Shown here: piece by piece, positions 52,016 to 60,331 of the stretch | How the letters are laid out: every line of letters starts with the position of its first letter | How positions within the stretch are numbered: position 1 is the first letter of the stretch | Assembly (NCBI RefSeq): GCF_044761665.1 | Contig: NZ_JBIWCW010000004.1 | Location: 186,001-250,000, forward strand | Length of the DNA: 64,000 nt | Source of the DNA: Peribacillus sp044761665 | Lineage (GTDB): Bacteria; Bacillota; Bacilli; Bacillales; DSM-1321 | Direction: 5' to 3' | The notes under the pieces: model-generated | Databases searched by the model: none | Seen by the model: the letters and a program-made list of their open reading frames with translations, nothing else | What the model was told of the DNA's origin: nothing | Program-made: the position numbers and the translations under genes

Positions 52016-52453
52016 CTAAAATGCTTGCAAGGTTTTTAATAGTTGAAGCAGTGACACTTTCAAATCCTCCACCACTTGCTTATCTTCACCCGACATATCT
52101 GAAATGCGTTTGGGAATGAAGCAGGCTTCTTCTTTTAAATCAAGTCCCTTTTCCGTCAGCTGAATCATGACCGACCTTTCATCATGCGTGGACCGTTCGC
52201 GAACAATGAGTCCGTTTTGTTCCATTCGTTTCAACATCGGAGTAAGTGTTCCTGAGTCAAGAGCAAGCAGCTCCCCCAATTTTTTCACGGTGAGCGCATC
52301 CTGTTCCCAAAGTAAAAGCAGAACCAGATATTGAGGATATGTTACATTAAGTTTAGTAAGCAACGGTTTATACTTTTTGGTCATTTCCCTCGAATTTGCA
52401 TAAAGAAGGAAGCATAGTTGATTTTCCAGTACAGCTTCTATTCTTTTTTCCAT
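52016..52453 (-). CDS. ohrR: MarR-family peroxide sensor OhrR
   Basis: 145 residues from ATG 52453 (MEKRIEAVLENQLCFLLYANSREM). The single sensing cysteine lies in ENQLCFLLYANSRE at residue 14, equivalent to Cys15 of B. subtilis OhrR, and the winged helix contains SGTLTPMLKRMEQNGLI. One-cysteine type: oxidation by organic hydroperoxides releases DNA. There is one more cysteine (EACFIPKR) near residue 112. Convergent with ohr. Confidence 0.95.
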   Translation of the reverse strand: MEKRIEAVLENQLCFLLYANSREMTKKYKPLLTKLNVTYPQYLVLLLLWEQDALTVKKLGELLALDSGTLTPMLKRMEQNGLIVRERSTHDERSVMIQLTEKGLDLKEEACFIPKRISDMSGEDKQVVEDLKVSLLQLLKTLQAF

Positions 52454-52591
52454 TACATCACCAACTAATAGTAGTCCATTCAATATGAAATACATATCAA
52501 ACTTACTTTTACTATAATCGTTATGCTCTATAAAATAAAGCACTATGGCCAGAGGCTACCGCTTTCATTCCGTTAAAGGCATCTATCCTGA

Positions 52592-52630
52592 CAAAAAAAC
52601 ATCTCCGTTACATTGTTACCAACGAAGATG
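52592..52630 (-). terminator. yqkE terminator
   Basis: CATCTCCGTT pairs with AACGAAGATG, followed on the minus strand by TTTTTTTGTC. Confidence 0.8.
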
Positions 52631-52686
52631 CTTTCGATCAGTCTTTTATGTCAGCGCACGGTAAACGATCCGCTTCCTTATTAAAA

Positions 52687-52950
52687 TTATTTATAGTTCT
52701 TCCAATTAAGGTTGCTTTCACCGAGTAGCTCTTCGAATGATTTGTTTTTCTCACGCTGTTTTCTTTCTTCACGTTTCTTCTCTTCTTCTGCTGCTTTTTT
52801 CTCTATTTCCACATCATTCAATTCTTTCTGCTTTTGACGAAGCTGGGACATGATATCTTGATTGAGCATATCACCAAGTTTCAATGATGACGATGATTCT
52901 TTTTCTTGTTTTTTACTTTGATTTTGATTTCGCGGCTGTTTCTTTTTCAT
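52687..52950 (-). CDS. yqkE: YqkE (DUF3886) small charged protein
   Basis: 87 residues, highly charged. After a Lys/Gln-rich N-terminus comes LKLGDMLNQDIMSQLRQKQKE, then a long Lys/Glu helix and the conserved end FEELLGESNLNWKNYK. No enzyme motif. Function unknown; same position as B. subtilis yqkE. RBS AGGGGGT. Confidence 0.85.
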   Translation of the reverse strand: MKKKQPRNQNQSKKQEKESSSSLKLGDMLNQDIMSQLRQKQKELNDVEIEKKAAEEEKKREERKQREKNKSFEELLGESNLNWKNYK

Positions 52951-53074
52951 CCTTAAAACCCCCTGACATTATGACATTATTATACCATGACTACGGTTTT
53001 ACCCGTTATGATTTCTAAACAGTATTTTCTTATTTTCCATATGGTAAAATAAACTAAAAACAAGGAGGATCGCT

Positions 53075-53983
53075 ATGAAAAAATGGGGGCTCGCGATAGC
53101 TGGCATTTTGGCGTATATGATCGGTATCGGCGTTTACTTTTCGAATCGACTCATGTACATGAAAAAGAAGGAAGATGATTTCATTCAAAATCGCGAAATC
53201 TTGGCTAAACGCTTGATTCAAGCGGACTTTGATAATCTTCCCAAAACAGAAGTTTGGGTACCTTCTCCATCTGGATATCCCTTGAAATGTTTGTTTATTG
53301 AACCGCATCAGACGAATAAGTGGATCATTGTTACTCACGGTGTGACGGAGAACAAAATGAACTCGATCAAGTACATGAACATTTTCCTTAAGCGCGGCTT
53401 CAATGCGGTCATCTATGATCACAGGCGTCATGGAGATTCGGGTGGGAAAACGAGTAGTTATGGGCATTATGAAAAATTCGATTTGAAGGCTGTTATCGAT
53501 GAATTGAAAAAACGTAAAGGTACAGACCTTTTCCTTGGCATTCATGGTGAATCCATGGGGGCCGTGACCCTACTTCTTTACGCCGGAATGCTTGAAGATG
53601 GAGCGGATTTTTATATAGCCGATTGTCCATTTTCTAATTTCGAGAAACAGATTCAACATCAAATCGGCATGGAAATCCCGTTACCAGCCTGGACCGTATT
53701 CCCCTTGGGCCGTATGTTCATCAAGCTTCGTGACGGATATTGGACCAACGAAGTATCACCGATACATTTCATTAAAAACATCAAGAAACCAGTATTGTTC
53801 ATCCATAGTGAACCTGATGCGTTCATTCCCGCTTCCATGACACGGGAATTATATGCAGCAAAACAAGGACCAAAGCAGCTTTACCTCGCAAAAAAAGGGG
53901 CCCATGCACAATCATATAATGACAATCCACAGGAGTATGAGGAACGGATCGAGCAATTTATCGAACAGGTCGTATTGAAATAG
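53075..53983 (+). CDS. yqkD: Alpha/beta hydrolase YqkD
   Basis: 302 residues with an N-terminal membrane helix (WGLAIAGILAYMIGIGVYF). Alpha/beta hydrolase catalytic triad: serine in HGESMGAVTLL, aspartate in HSEPDAFIPASM, histidine in KKGAHAQSYN; the oxyanion region is VTHGVTENKMN. It is a membrane-anchored esterase or peptidase-like enzyme of unknown substrate, transcribed opposite to yqkE and convergent with yqkB. RBS AAGGAGG. Confidence 0.9.
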   Translation: MKKWGLAIAGILAYMIGIGVYFSNRLMYMKKKEDDFIQNREILAKRLIQADFDNLPKTEVWVPSPSGYPLKCLFIEPHQTNKWIIVTHGVTENKMNSIKYMNIFLKRGFNAVIYDHRRHGDSGGKTSSYGHYEKFDLKAVIDELKKRKGTDLFLGIHGESMGAVTLLLYAGMLEDGADFYIADCPFSNFEKQIQHQIGMEIPLPAWTVFPLGRMFIKLRDGYWTNEVSPIHFIKNIKKPVLFIHSEPDAFIPASMTRELYAAKQGPKQLYLAKKGAHAQSYNDNPQEYEERIEQFIEQVVLK

Positions 53984-53985
53984 AC

Positions 53986-54021
53986 AAAGGGAGAATCCCG
54001 GATTATCGGGATTCTCCCTTT
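53986..54021. terminator. Bidirectional terminator between yqkD and yqkB
   Basis: A perfect 15-base stem (AAAGGGAGAATCCCG with CGGGATTCTCCCTTT) lies between convergent genes. Confidence 0.8.
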
Positions 54022-54030
54022 GCCTATGTT

Positions 54031-54354
54031 TTAGAATTTAGTAAAGTAACTCATCCTCGGATTCAACATTTGATTCGGACTTTTCAACTGAAAGCAGTTC
54101 GCTTCAGTCACAAAGTCTATTGTCATGACTTCATCCAAAAAGATCTTCTTGGATTTTTCCACAAAAATAGGAATCCCGTTAGTCTCCACCTTTTCGTTAC
54201 CCTCTTCAAGCTCATCGACGAGCCATAGTGCTGTCACACCACTTACTACGCAACCACAGCCGTCTGTATCATATTTCAATTGTAAGTGTCCTTCTTTTTC
54301 CTGTATTTTATCGGAAATCTTTTCCGCTGCTTTTTCCGTCCATTCAATATACAT
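54031..54354 (-). CDS. yqkB: HesB/IscA-like protein YqkB
   Basis: 107 residues from ATG 54354 behind AAGGAGG. HesB/IscA (Fe-S biogenesis) fold with a conserved DTDGCGCVVSG motif, but the C-terminal CGCGES of true A-type carriers is missing, as in other YqkB proteins. Function unknown; probably not a classical Fe-S carrier. Single gene, convergent to yqkD. Confidence 0.85.
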   Translation of the reverse strand: MYIEWTEKAAEKISDKIQEKEGHLQLKYDTDGCGCVVSGVTALWLVDELEEGNEKVETNGIPIFVEKSKKIFLDEVMTIDFVTEANCFQLKSPNQMLNPRMSYFTKF

Positions 54355-54480
54355 GTCGTTTGCCTCCTTATTCGTTCCATTCCCCAATTATAAACGATAA
54401 AGGGGCGGCTGTCCTTTTTCCGGCATACCTCTGCTAGCGTCCATCACATTAATATAAAAGGAAATGTCCTATCCCCCTTA

Positions 54481-54813
54481 TTATTCCATCAACCTCACAT
54501 CGGCTATGTTGGCAAGTTGAATATAATGCGGTTGCTGAAAGTGATCAATAACATGAAGTTTTTGCAAGGATTCATTATAATAATGAATCCTTCCGATTAA
54601 AAGTTGATACCGATTTCCATCATAATGGGCAATCGAGACTTCCTTACCTTCTTCCATCGCTTCCCCCATCACAGCATTCATTTCCTCAAACTGCTGTTCA
54701 TCGAGAATACGCTTTGTTTCATAGCCATCCTCCCCCACCCAATCCCGCAGCATCTTCACATGCTCCGGTAGCATCATTGATGTCCACTTGATACGCCCCC
54801 GATCACGAATCAT
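54481..54813 (-). CDS. yqjX: YolD-like protein YqjX
   Basis: 110 residues. YolD-like family: MIRDRGRIKWTSMMLPEHVKMLRDW, then a five-strand domain with conserved YDGNRYQLLIGRI. YolD-type genes accompany Y-family polymerases and the pair is in the SOS regulon of B. subtilis. It follows yqjW with 26 bases between. RBS GAGGAGGGG. Confidence 0.9.
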   Translation of the reverse strand: MIRDRGRIKWTSMMLPEHVKMLRDWVGEDGYETKRILDEQQFEEMNAVMGEAMEEGKEVSIAHYDGNRYQLLIGRIHYYNESLQKLHVIDHFQQPHYIQLANIADVRLME

Positions 54814-54839
54814 TTTTTCCCCTCCTCTAACTCACTTCA

Positions 54840-56099
54840 TCAGGCCTTATGCCCGCCAAGCAACCCGCTTCTGTAAACGGCCGTCCCCGCTTTTGTATAC
54901 GAAACCGCGCGCAACAGCGATTTTGAGCCGTATTTATGCCGAATACGGTCAACGGTATAACTCAACTCCCGCTTTTTCCAACGTGAAGCATCAAATAAAG
55001 TCAACTGCATCTCGTTATCATCCACAATATTCGAGAGCGTGACCGAAATGCTGCGAACGGTTTTTTGCTTATGATAGTTTTCATGAAAAAGCTCAAGACA
55101 GACTTTATACAATTCCATTGTGATGTTCGTTGGTTCGTCAATCGAACGAGAACGATGAAAACCTCCGCCAAACTCATCCTTACTGTAACCAATGCTTAGA
55201 CTGACCGTCCTTCCTGCCTTTCTATGGGTGCGAGCCCTTCTTCCGACTTCTTCACAAATTTCTACCATAACCTGCTTGATCTCGTGCTCTTCCTTGTAAT
55301 CACGGAGTAAAATCTGACTTTTGCCAAAGCTGACCTGCCCCTCGATAATCGGTGCTCCTAAATCTGACAAATCAATTCCCCAAGCATGATGATAAAGCTG
55401 ATTGCCCATAATCCCAAACTTCGCTTCAAGCAATTCAAGGTCATAATTGGCAAGCTGCCCGACTGTGAATATCCCCATTCCATGGAGGGTTTTTTCTACA
55501 CGCCTTCCTATCCCCCACATTTCACGAAGTGGAGAGATCGGCCAAAGCTTGTTGGGTACATCTTCATATGTCCACTCGGCTATTCCTGTATGTTTGGCCT
55601 CAAGATCAAGGCAAAGCTTTGCCATCAGCATGTTCGGGCCAATCCCGATGGCACTTGGAATCTGTAATTCCCTTTCTATGTCATCTTTTATTTTCCTAGC
55701 AATATTCCAGGCATCGCCCCATAAGGAAGCCGCTCCATCGACTTTCAAAAAACTTTCATCCACACTGTATACATGAATCGCTTCTTTTGGAACATAGCGA
55801 TGAAACAAGCGGGTGATTTCTGTCGAAATTCTCAAATAAGTGGCCATTTTTGGTTCGACGACTATAATGCGTGGATCTTTCGGTATCTCAAACTTTCGAG
55901 AACCTGTTTTTAAACCAAATTCCTTCTTTAGCTTTGGGGAAGCCGCAAGCACAATACTCCCCTCCCTACTCTTATCACCAACCACCGCTAAATAACATTC
56001 GAGCGGATCCAAACCATGCATGACCGCTGAGCAGCTGGCATAAAAACTCTTCATATCTATACACATAATCGATTGTTTCGGCATCATGCTATAATTCAT
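54840..56099 (-). CDS. yqjW: Y-family DNA polymerase YqjW (PolY2, DinB/UmuC type)
   Basis: 419 residues. Metal-binding aspartates in CIDMKSFYASC and the SVDES motif of VYSVDESFLK; helix-hairpin-helix WGIGRRVEKTLHGMGIFTVGQLA; C-terminal little-finger domain to about 390, and a QLTLFD beta-clamp-binding motif. It copies damaged DNA at lower fidelity. Two LexA-like boxes flank the promoter. Operon with yqjX. The start ATG has GGGTGA at moderate spacing. Confidence 0.94.
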   Translation of the reverse strand: MNYSMMPKQSIMCIDMKSFYASCSAVMHGLDPLECYLAVVGDKSREGSIVLAASPKLKKEFGLKTGSRKFEIPKDPRIIVVEPKMATYLRISTEITRLFHRYVPKEAIHVYSVDESFLKVDGAASLWGDAWNIARKIKDDIERELQIPSAIGIGPNMLMAKLCLDLEAKHTGIAEWTYEDVPNKLWPISPLREMWGIGRRVEKTLHGMGIFTVGQLANYDLELLEAKFGIMGNQLYHHAWGIDLSDLGAPIIEGQVSFGKSQILLRDYKEEHEIKQVMVEICEEVGRRARTHRKAGRTVSLSIGYSKDEFGGGFHRSRSIDEPTNITMELYKVCLELFHENYHKQKTVRSISVTLSNIVDDNEMQLTLFDASRWKKRELSYTVDRIRHKYGSKSLLRAVSYTKAGTAVYRSGLLGGHKA

Positions 56100-56117
56100 T
56101 ATTTCTTCACCCTATAC

Positions 56118-56131
56118 AGAATATATGTTCG
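56118..56131 (-). promoter_or_regulatory. LexA-like box proximal to yqjW
   Basis: GAAT-ATAT-GTTCG matches CGAAC-N4-GTTCG with one mismatched half. It lies between the -10 (TATAAT, minus, 56139-56144) and the start codon. Confidence 0.6.
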
Positions 56132-56158
56132 CTTTTGTATTATACCCCTAATTCTAAA

Positions 56159-56172
56159 CGAATACACGTTCT
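56159..56172 (-). promoter_or_regulatory. LexA-like box distal to yqjW
   Basis: CGAAT-ACAC-GTTCT, one mismatch in each half-site, upstream of the -10 box. With the proximal box it brackets the promoter. Confidence 0.5.
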
Positions 56173-56394
56173 CATTCAATGGAAGTTTCATGATAAATTT
56201 CCACCTTTTTATTCGACAAGATATATATCCATAAACATACTATAATACTAATATAATACTTCACATCCAAATTGTTTTTTATCGTGATGATCAATTAGTA
56301 TCTGGATTATTTTATAACATTGATTACTTTTACCTTTTATCACAGGTAAACAGCGGATTACTCCCATTTTCACACCTTCGTAGTACCTATATTT

Positions 56395-56411
56395 TGTAAT
56401 GAAATTGTAAT
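56395..56411 (+). promoter_or_regulatory. WalR box upstream of the NlpC/P60 gene
   Basis: TGTAAT-GAAAT-TGTAAT fits the WalR consensus TGTwAh-N5-TGTwAh exactly. A promoter candidate follows (TTGTCA 56427-56432, TAATAT 56449-56454, spacing 16). WalR controls wall hydrolases in B. subtilis. Confidence 0.7.
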
Positions 56412-56499
56412 CAAAAACTGATTAAATTGTCACAATGGTATTGTAGGATAATATTGTTAAGAAAGATAAAGAGAGAGATAGAGAGAGGAAATGAGAAAC

Positions 56500-57159
56500 A
56501 TGAAGAAATGGATTGCTTCAGCTGCTGTGGCTTCTGCATTAATGCTGAACCCGCTCCAAGCATTTGCAAATATTGGAGATCAAACCCTCAGACCCGGAAT
56601 GACACATAGTGACGTTAAACAACTACAAAAACTATTAAAAACCAAAGGTTACTTCACATATACTGGTTCACCTACTACATACTACGGCTCCTATTCTACA
56701 GCTGCAGTAAAAAAGCTTCAAAAAGCTAAAGGATTGACTGCAGATGGAATCGCAGGTAGAAATACATTCAAAGCGCTTGGCGTTTACAATGTCAATAATA
56801 CGAGCCTGATTAATTACGCAAAGACCTTGACAGGGTCCCCATACAAATGGGCTGGCACGACGCCAGCAGGATTTGACTGTTCGGGGTTCATCTATTATGT
56901 ATTCCAAAAATCACAAGGAATTACCTTGCCACGGACAACATCCCAGCTTTATGCCAATACCGGATTAAAAGTATCTTCGCCATCTAAAGGCGATCTTGTA
57001 TTCTTTGATACGTCTTCTGGAAAAACGGGTGTATCCCATGCTGGAATCTATATTGGAAACAATCAGTTCATTCATGCATCATCTTCTAAAGGAATTACCA
57101 TCACCGATATGAAAAACTCGTATTGGGCTCCTAAATACCTAGGTGCAAAAACTTTATAA
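56500..57159 (+). CDS. Secreted NlpC/P60 peptidoglycan hydrolase
   Basis: 219 residues from ATG 56500 (MKKWIASAAVASALMLNPLQAFA); ATG 56491 in the same frame leaves too little space to the ribosome site. Signal peptide, then a peptidoglycan-binding-1 domain (about 28-88: DVKQLQKLLKTKGYFTY), a short linker, and an NlpC/P60 domain (about 95-219) with catalytic Cys in FDCSGFIYYVF and His in GVSHAGIYIG, plus third residue His in QFIHASSS. A D,L-endopeptidase type wall hydrolase, monomeric. Regulated by WalR by motif inference. Confidence 0.93.
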   Translation: MKKWIASAAVASALMLNPLQAFANIGDQTLRPGMTHSDVKQLQKLLKTKGYFTYTGSPTTYYGSYSTAAVKKLQKAKGLTADGIAGRNTFKALGVYNVNNTSLINYAKTLTGSPYKWAGTTPAGFDCSGFIYYVFQKSQGITLPRTTSQLYANTGLKVSSPSKGDLVFFDTSSGKTGVSHAGIYIGNNQFIHASSSKGITITDMKNSYWAPKYLGAKTL

Positions 57160-57186
57160 GGAAATCGTGTAGGCGACCAAAATAAA

Positions 57187-57216
57187 CAGGGCAGAATCCA
57201 AAGTGATTCTGCCCTG
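57187..57216. terminator. Terminator between convergent genes
   Basis: CAGGGCAGAATC pairs perfectly with GATTCTGCCCTG across a six-base loop, between the NlpC/P60 gene and the downstream lipoprotein gene. Confidence 0.8.
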
Positions 57217-57219
57217 TCC

Positions 57220-57753
57220 TTAATTTATATATAAGATTTCTTCAGTCGAATCGTCTACGGTCACAGTAAAGGACGAATCTAAATTGGAGCGATTCATCAT
57301 CTCGATATTATATACATGCTCGGCAGGAAAATGAATGATCTCAAGAACCATGAAGCGCTGGCTCACTGCTTTGGTCACATGCTTAAGTGTAGCAGTCACA
57401 GCCTTTTGCTCCTCTAGGCTCTGTTCGTCCCTCATAACCCGTATCAACTCGGCTTCCGCTTTCGCAGGAAATGATTCTTCAACATCTCCTCTGTGCCATG
57501 GTGTAACTTTCATTCCTATCACCAAATCTGAATAGTTGAGTTTTTCCTCAGATTCATCTTGTATGTATGTATGGTGGTTCACTTTGTAATACGTGTCTTT
57601 TATTAAAATCCGCTTATCATCCAAATCCGTAATAAAGCCTTCTTCTCCCTTATCTATGGTCTGATGAGTTTTTTCCTCAGAGAAGGACTGACAGCTCCCC
57701 AAAATAATAAAAAAACACAAATAGATTAAAGGCTTTCCCAGTACCAGCTTCAT
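57220..57753 (-). CDS. Hypothetical lipoprotein, DUF3221-like
   Basis: 177 residues. Signal peptide II with lipobox ILGSC near residue 21, so the mature protein is a membrane-anchored lipoprotein. The remainder is a soluble beta-rich domain (GFITDLDDKRILIKDTYYKV, LVIGMKVTPWHRGD) that resembles DUF3221 proteins of Bacillaceae. A TonB-like function is not indicated. RBS AGGAGGGAT. Confidence 0.7.
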   Translation of the reverse strand: MKLVLGKPLIYLCFFIILGSCQSFSEEKTHQTIDKGEEGFITDLDDKRILIKDTYYKVNHHTYIQDESEEKLNYSDLVIGMKVTPWHRGDVEESFPAKAEAELIRVMRDEQSLEEQKAVTATLKHVTKAVSQRFMVLEIIHFPAEHVYNIEMMNRSNLDSSFTVTVDDSTEEILYIN

Positions 57754-57836
57754 AAAAATCCCTCCTATAAAATAGACGAATTCACCAATAAAAGGGTTAC
57801 AAAAATTGGAATATTAATACATATATTTCACATGAT

Positions 57837-57975
57837 AAAAAAAGGGGCTGTCCCAAAAAGGGTAGTTAAGCCTAAATTGAATAAATAAAGAGAGGCAGAA
57901 ATGTTGATTTAACAACATTTCTGCCTCTTCAATTTTGCGTTATTTTACTCGAAAAAGGACTTATGAGACATCCCC
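57837..57975. mobile_element. Candidate MITE or IS-end remnant
   Basis: About 139 bp with imperfect terminal inverted repeats (GGGGCTGTCCCAAAA inside the left end; GGGGATGTCTCATAA at the right end read inward) and an internal 15-bp perfect hairpin (57892-57927, GAGGCAGAAATGTTG). CATGAT occurs on both sides (57831-57836 and 57976-57981), a possible target duplication. No transposase is present. Confidence 0.45.
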
Positions 57976-58038
57976 CATGATTTCTTATGGATGCTCTAAG
58001 AAGTTATTCTCACTCATATAGAGAAGGCACTTAGAAAT

Positions 58039-58830
58039 CTATTTTTTGAAAAATGCCTTTTTTCCAATGTTTTCCGTGATTTTCGGAAATAACGTATACC
58101 ACTTACCCGCAATATTCATCCATCCAGGCAAGTTAATTTCCCGTTTATTTGTCAGCATAGCGGCAACGATTTTGTTTGCGACATTCTCGGGCTTAAGCAT
58201 GAATTTTTGGATACTCTTAACATATGTCCCGGATTCGTCCGCTATATTAAAAAAATTCGTTTCAATCGGTCCGGGATTAACGGTAGTAACATGAATATGG
58301 TCGGCCATCAATTCCAGACGAAGAGCATTTGAATAGCCGAGCACAGCAAACTTGGTGGCAGAGTATAGTGTAGACTTAGGAGTGGCAATTTTACCTGCCT
58401 GTGAGGCAATATTGATGATGTGGCCCGCTTGTCTGCGCTTCATATCCGGAAGTACAGACTTCGTACAGGCCATCAATCCAATCACATTGACAGCAAACAT
58501 CGTTTTACTTTCTTCTATGTCCGTGTCAAGGACCTCTTTAAACGTTCCGTGCCCAGCATTATTGACCAATACGTCGACGGTTCCGACCTGGGCATGGATG
58601 TCAGCAAAGACCTTTTCCACTTGCTCCGTATCGGAAACATCCAGCTTATATATATAAACGTCGACACCAAATTGGCTAATCAGGCTTTCCTTCAGCGTCT
58701 GTAATTTATCCAGACTCCTTGCCAAAAGAACAAGTCTGGCCCCATGATGTGCGGATTGAATGGCAATCTCCTTGCCGATTCCTCCGGAAGCCCCTGTAAT
58801 GACAATGACTTTTCCTCGCAGTTTACTCAA
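58039..58830 (-). CDS. yqjQ: Short-chain dehydrogenase YqjQ
   Basis: 263 residues, TTG start overlapping the upstream gene as TTGA, with AAGGGGA. Classical SDR: cofactor motif TGASGGIG near residue 12, NNAGHG, catalytic Ser in INIASQAG and YSATK with the catalytic Tyr/Lys. An N-terminal NADP-type preference (ARSLDK after beta-2) is suggested. Substrate unknown. Operon with the MBL-fold gene upstream, as in B. subtilis yqjPQ. Confidence 0.93.
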   Translation of the reverse strand: MSKLRGKVIVITGASGGIGKEIAIQSAHHGARLVLLARSLDKLQTLKESLISQFGVDVYIYKLDVSDTEQVEKVFADIHAQVGTVDVLVNNAGHGTFKEVLDTDIEESKTMFAVNVIGLMACTKSVLPDMKRRQAGHIINIASQAGKIATPKSTLYSATKFAVLGYSNALRLELMADHIHVTTVNPGPIETNFFNIADESGTYVKSIQKFMLKPENVANKIVAAMLTNKREINLPGWMNIAGKWYTLFPKITENIGKKAFFKK

Positions 58831-59822
58831 TATATTATCCCCTTCGAAACCGTTGTCACACTTGAATACCTAATGGCACCTGAATCCATTTCCAATACGA
58901 TTTCACCCAAATCTTCTAAATAATCCAACTGACCTACCGTTTCCGAGAGTGTCAAGTCGACTTCCTGACGGTACACTTTCGGGAAAAGTTGCTGACACAC
59001 TTCAAATCCCGTTAATGGCTTTTCTTGAAGCATGCTTTTCACCTGCATGGCCCGATTATGCTGACGCTCAAATCTATATCGAATCAGATCGGCCACTTTG
59101 TCCCCATCAATTTCTCCCCCATGCCCGGAGTATACCTTCGAAATCGAAAAGTCCAATAATTTTTGAAGTGAAGCATTATATTGAAGCAATGGACGTTGAC
59201 GAATACCATCCATAAGCAACGGTGGTTCCATTAATGGATTAGGCGAAATTTTAGCAAGTAAGTGGTCACCTGCTATCATCACCCCATCATTTTCCCGATA
59301 AAATGATACATGACTTTGCGCATGTCCAGGAGTCTCGATTACTCGCCATCCCGGAAGTCCTGGAAGTTCGTCCCCTTCTGCTAAATGACCTTGTAGCTGC
59401 CTTTTACTAAGAAACTTGATTTCTTCCCGGTCATGGATCAATTTATGTTTCAACTCTTCCGCTACACCCATTTTCCCTGCAAAGTCAAGAAAGAAAGAAT
59501 TATGGGTGTCAAGGAACTCATCACTTAAAGTCAGCCATCGCTGGTTATTTTCATGGCCATATACCGGAACTGTCATGTCGAAGAAATCGAGTGCGCCTGC
59601 ATGATCTGGATGATGATGCGTCAAGATAATTTGTTCAATATCAGAAAGTTTCAGCCCTAATTCTTCAAGTCCGTACGCCAGTGCCTCTTTTGATTGTACA
59701 GTTTTAACACCCGTATCAATTAGAGTCAAGGCATCCCCTTTGATTACATATACATTTACATCGCCCACTGCAAACGACGTCGGGAGAGAAAGCTTCGCGA
59801 TGTCCCCATTCCAATTCACCAT
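58827..59822 (-). CDS. yqjP: MBL-fold hydrolase YqjP
   Basis: 331 residues from ATG 59822 (MVNWNGDIAKLSLPTSFA), behind AAGGTGG. Metallo-beta-lactamase fold with HxHxDH in LTHHHPDHAGALDF, further ligands in PGHAQSH, HLLAK and YSGHGGEI. The C-terminal 90 residues form a winged-helix-like region. The hydrolysed substrate is unknown. Its stop overlaps the yqjQ start. Confidence 0.92.
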   Translation of the reverse strand: MVNWNGDIAKLSLPTSFAVGDVNVYVIKGDALTLIDTGVKTVQSKEALAYGLEELGLKLSDIEQIILTHHHPDHAGALDFFDMTVPVYGHENNQRWLTLSDEFLDTHNSFFLDFAGKMGVAEELKHKLIHDREEIKFLSKRQLQGHLAEGDELPGLPGWRVIETPGHAQSHVSFYRENDGVMIAGDHLLAKISPNPLMEPPLLMDGIRQRPLLQYNASLQKLLDFSISKVYSGHGGEIDGDKVADLIRYRFERQHNRAMQVKSMLQEKPLTGFEVCQQLFPKVYRQEVDLTLSETVGQLDYLEDLGEIVLEMDSGAIRYSSVTTVSKGIIY

Positions 59823-59992
59823 GTTTATTTCCACCTTAAACATTATATTTAAATAAATTTTTACATCCATATAATTGATTTTCTATATTTTAAAAATGAA
59901 TATGTAATCACTATTTTACATGTAATTCTAAACATTGTCATTATTTTCACATAATTCACGACTATTTTTTAATGGCCATGTACATATTATTA

Positions 59993-60022
59993 TTGACAGG
60001 GTACTCATACATCCCTCATAAT
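59993..60022 (+). promoter_or_regulatory. Promoter of the proI leader
   Basis: TTGACA (59993-59998) and CATAAT (60017-60022) with an 18-base spacer. Transcription would start just before the T-box. Confidence 0.65.
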
Positions 60023-60028
60023 CACAAG

Positions 60029-60288
60029 TAATTAAAGACGGCATGGCTATGATTGAGGCCAAGTAAATAATTGAAGGCGTAAAGAGAGTGAAGCTCTAAT
60101 TCTGCTGAAAAGCTTCACCGCCCTCTCCTTATTGAACCTACCTCATGAGCCTTCAGTAAAACTGACGTTAATCCCACGTTAGCGGATTCAAGTGCAACTT
60201 CCTTTTTATTCATTGTGGAAGTTGAACAAAGGTGGTACCACGGGAGTTAGACCTTTCGTCCTTTATTGGATGAGGGGTCTTTTTATTT
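60029..60288 (+). promoter_or_regulatory. T-box leader, proline specifier, before proI
   Basis: Stem I base pairs TGAGG (60053) with CCTCA (60140); upper helices pair GGCG with CGCC and TGAAGCT with AGCTTCA. The specifier is the proline codon CCT followed by A at about 60137, in the context GAA-CCT-A. The conserved T-box sequence AAAGGTGGTACCACG is near 60230-60243. A terminator (AGACC...GGTCT then TTTTTATTTT, 60249-60288) follows. Uncharged tRNA-Pro should allow read-through into proI. Confidence 0.93.
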
Positions 60289-60331
60289 TGGAGACTGTCT
60301 ATTAATAGTATGTACTAAAGGAGTGATTGAA

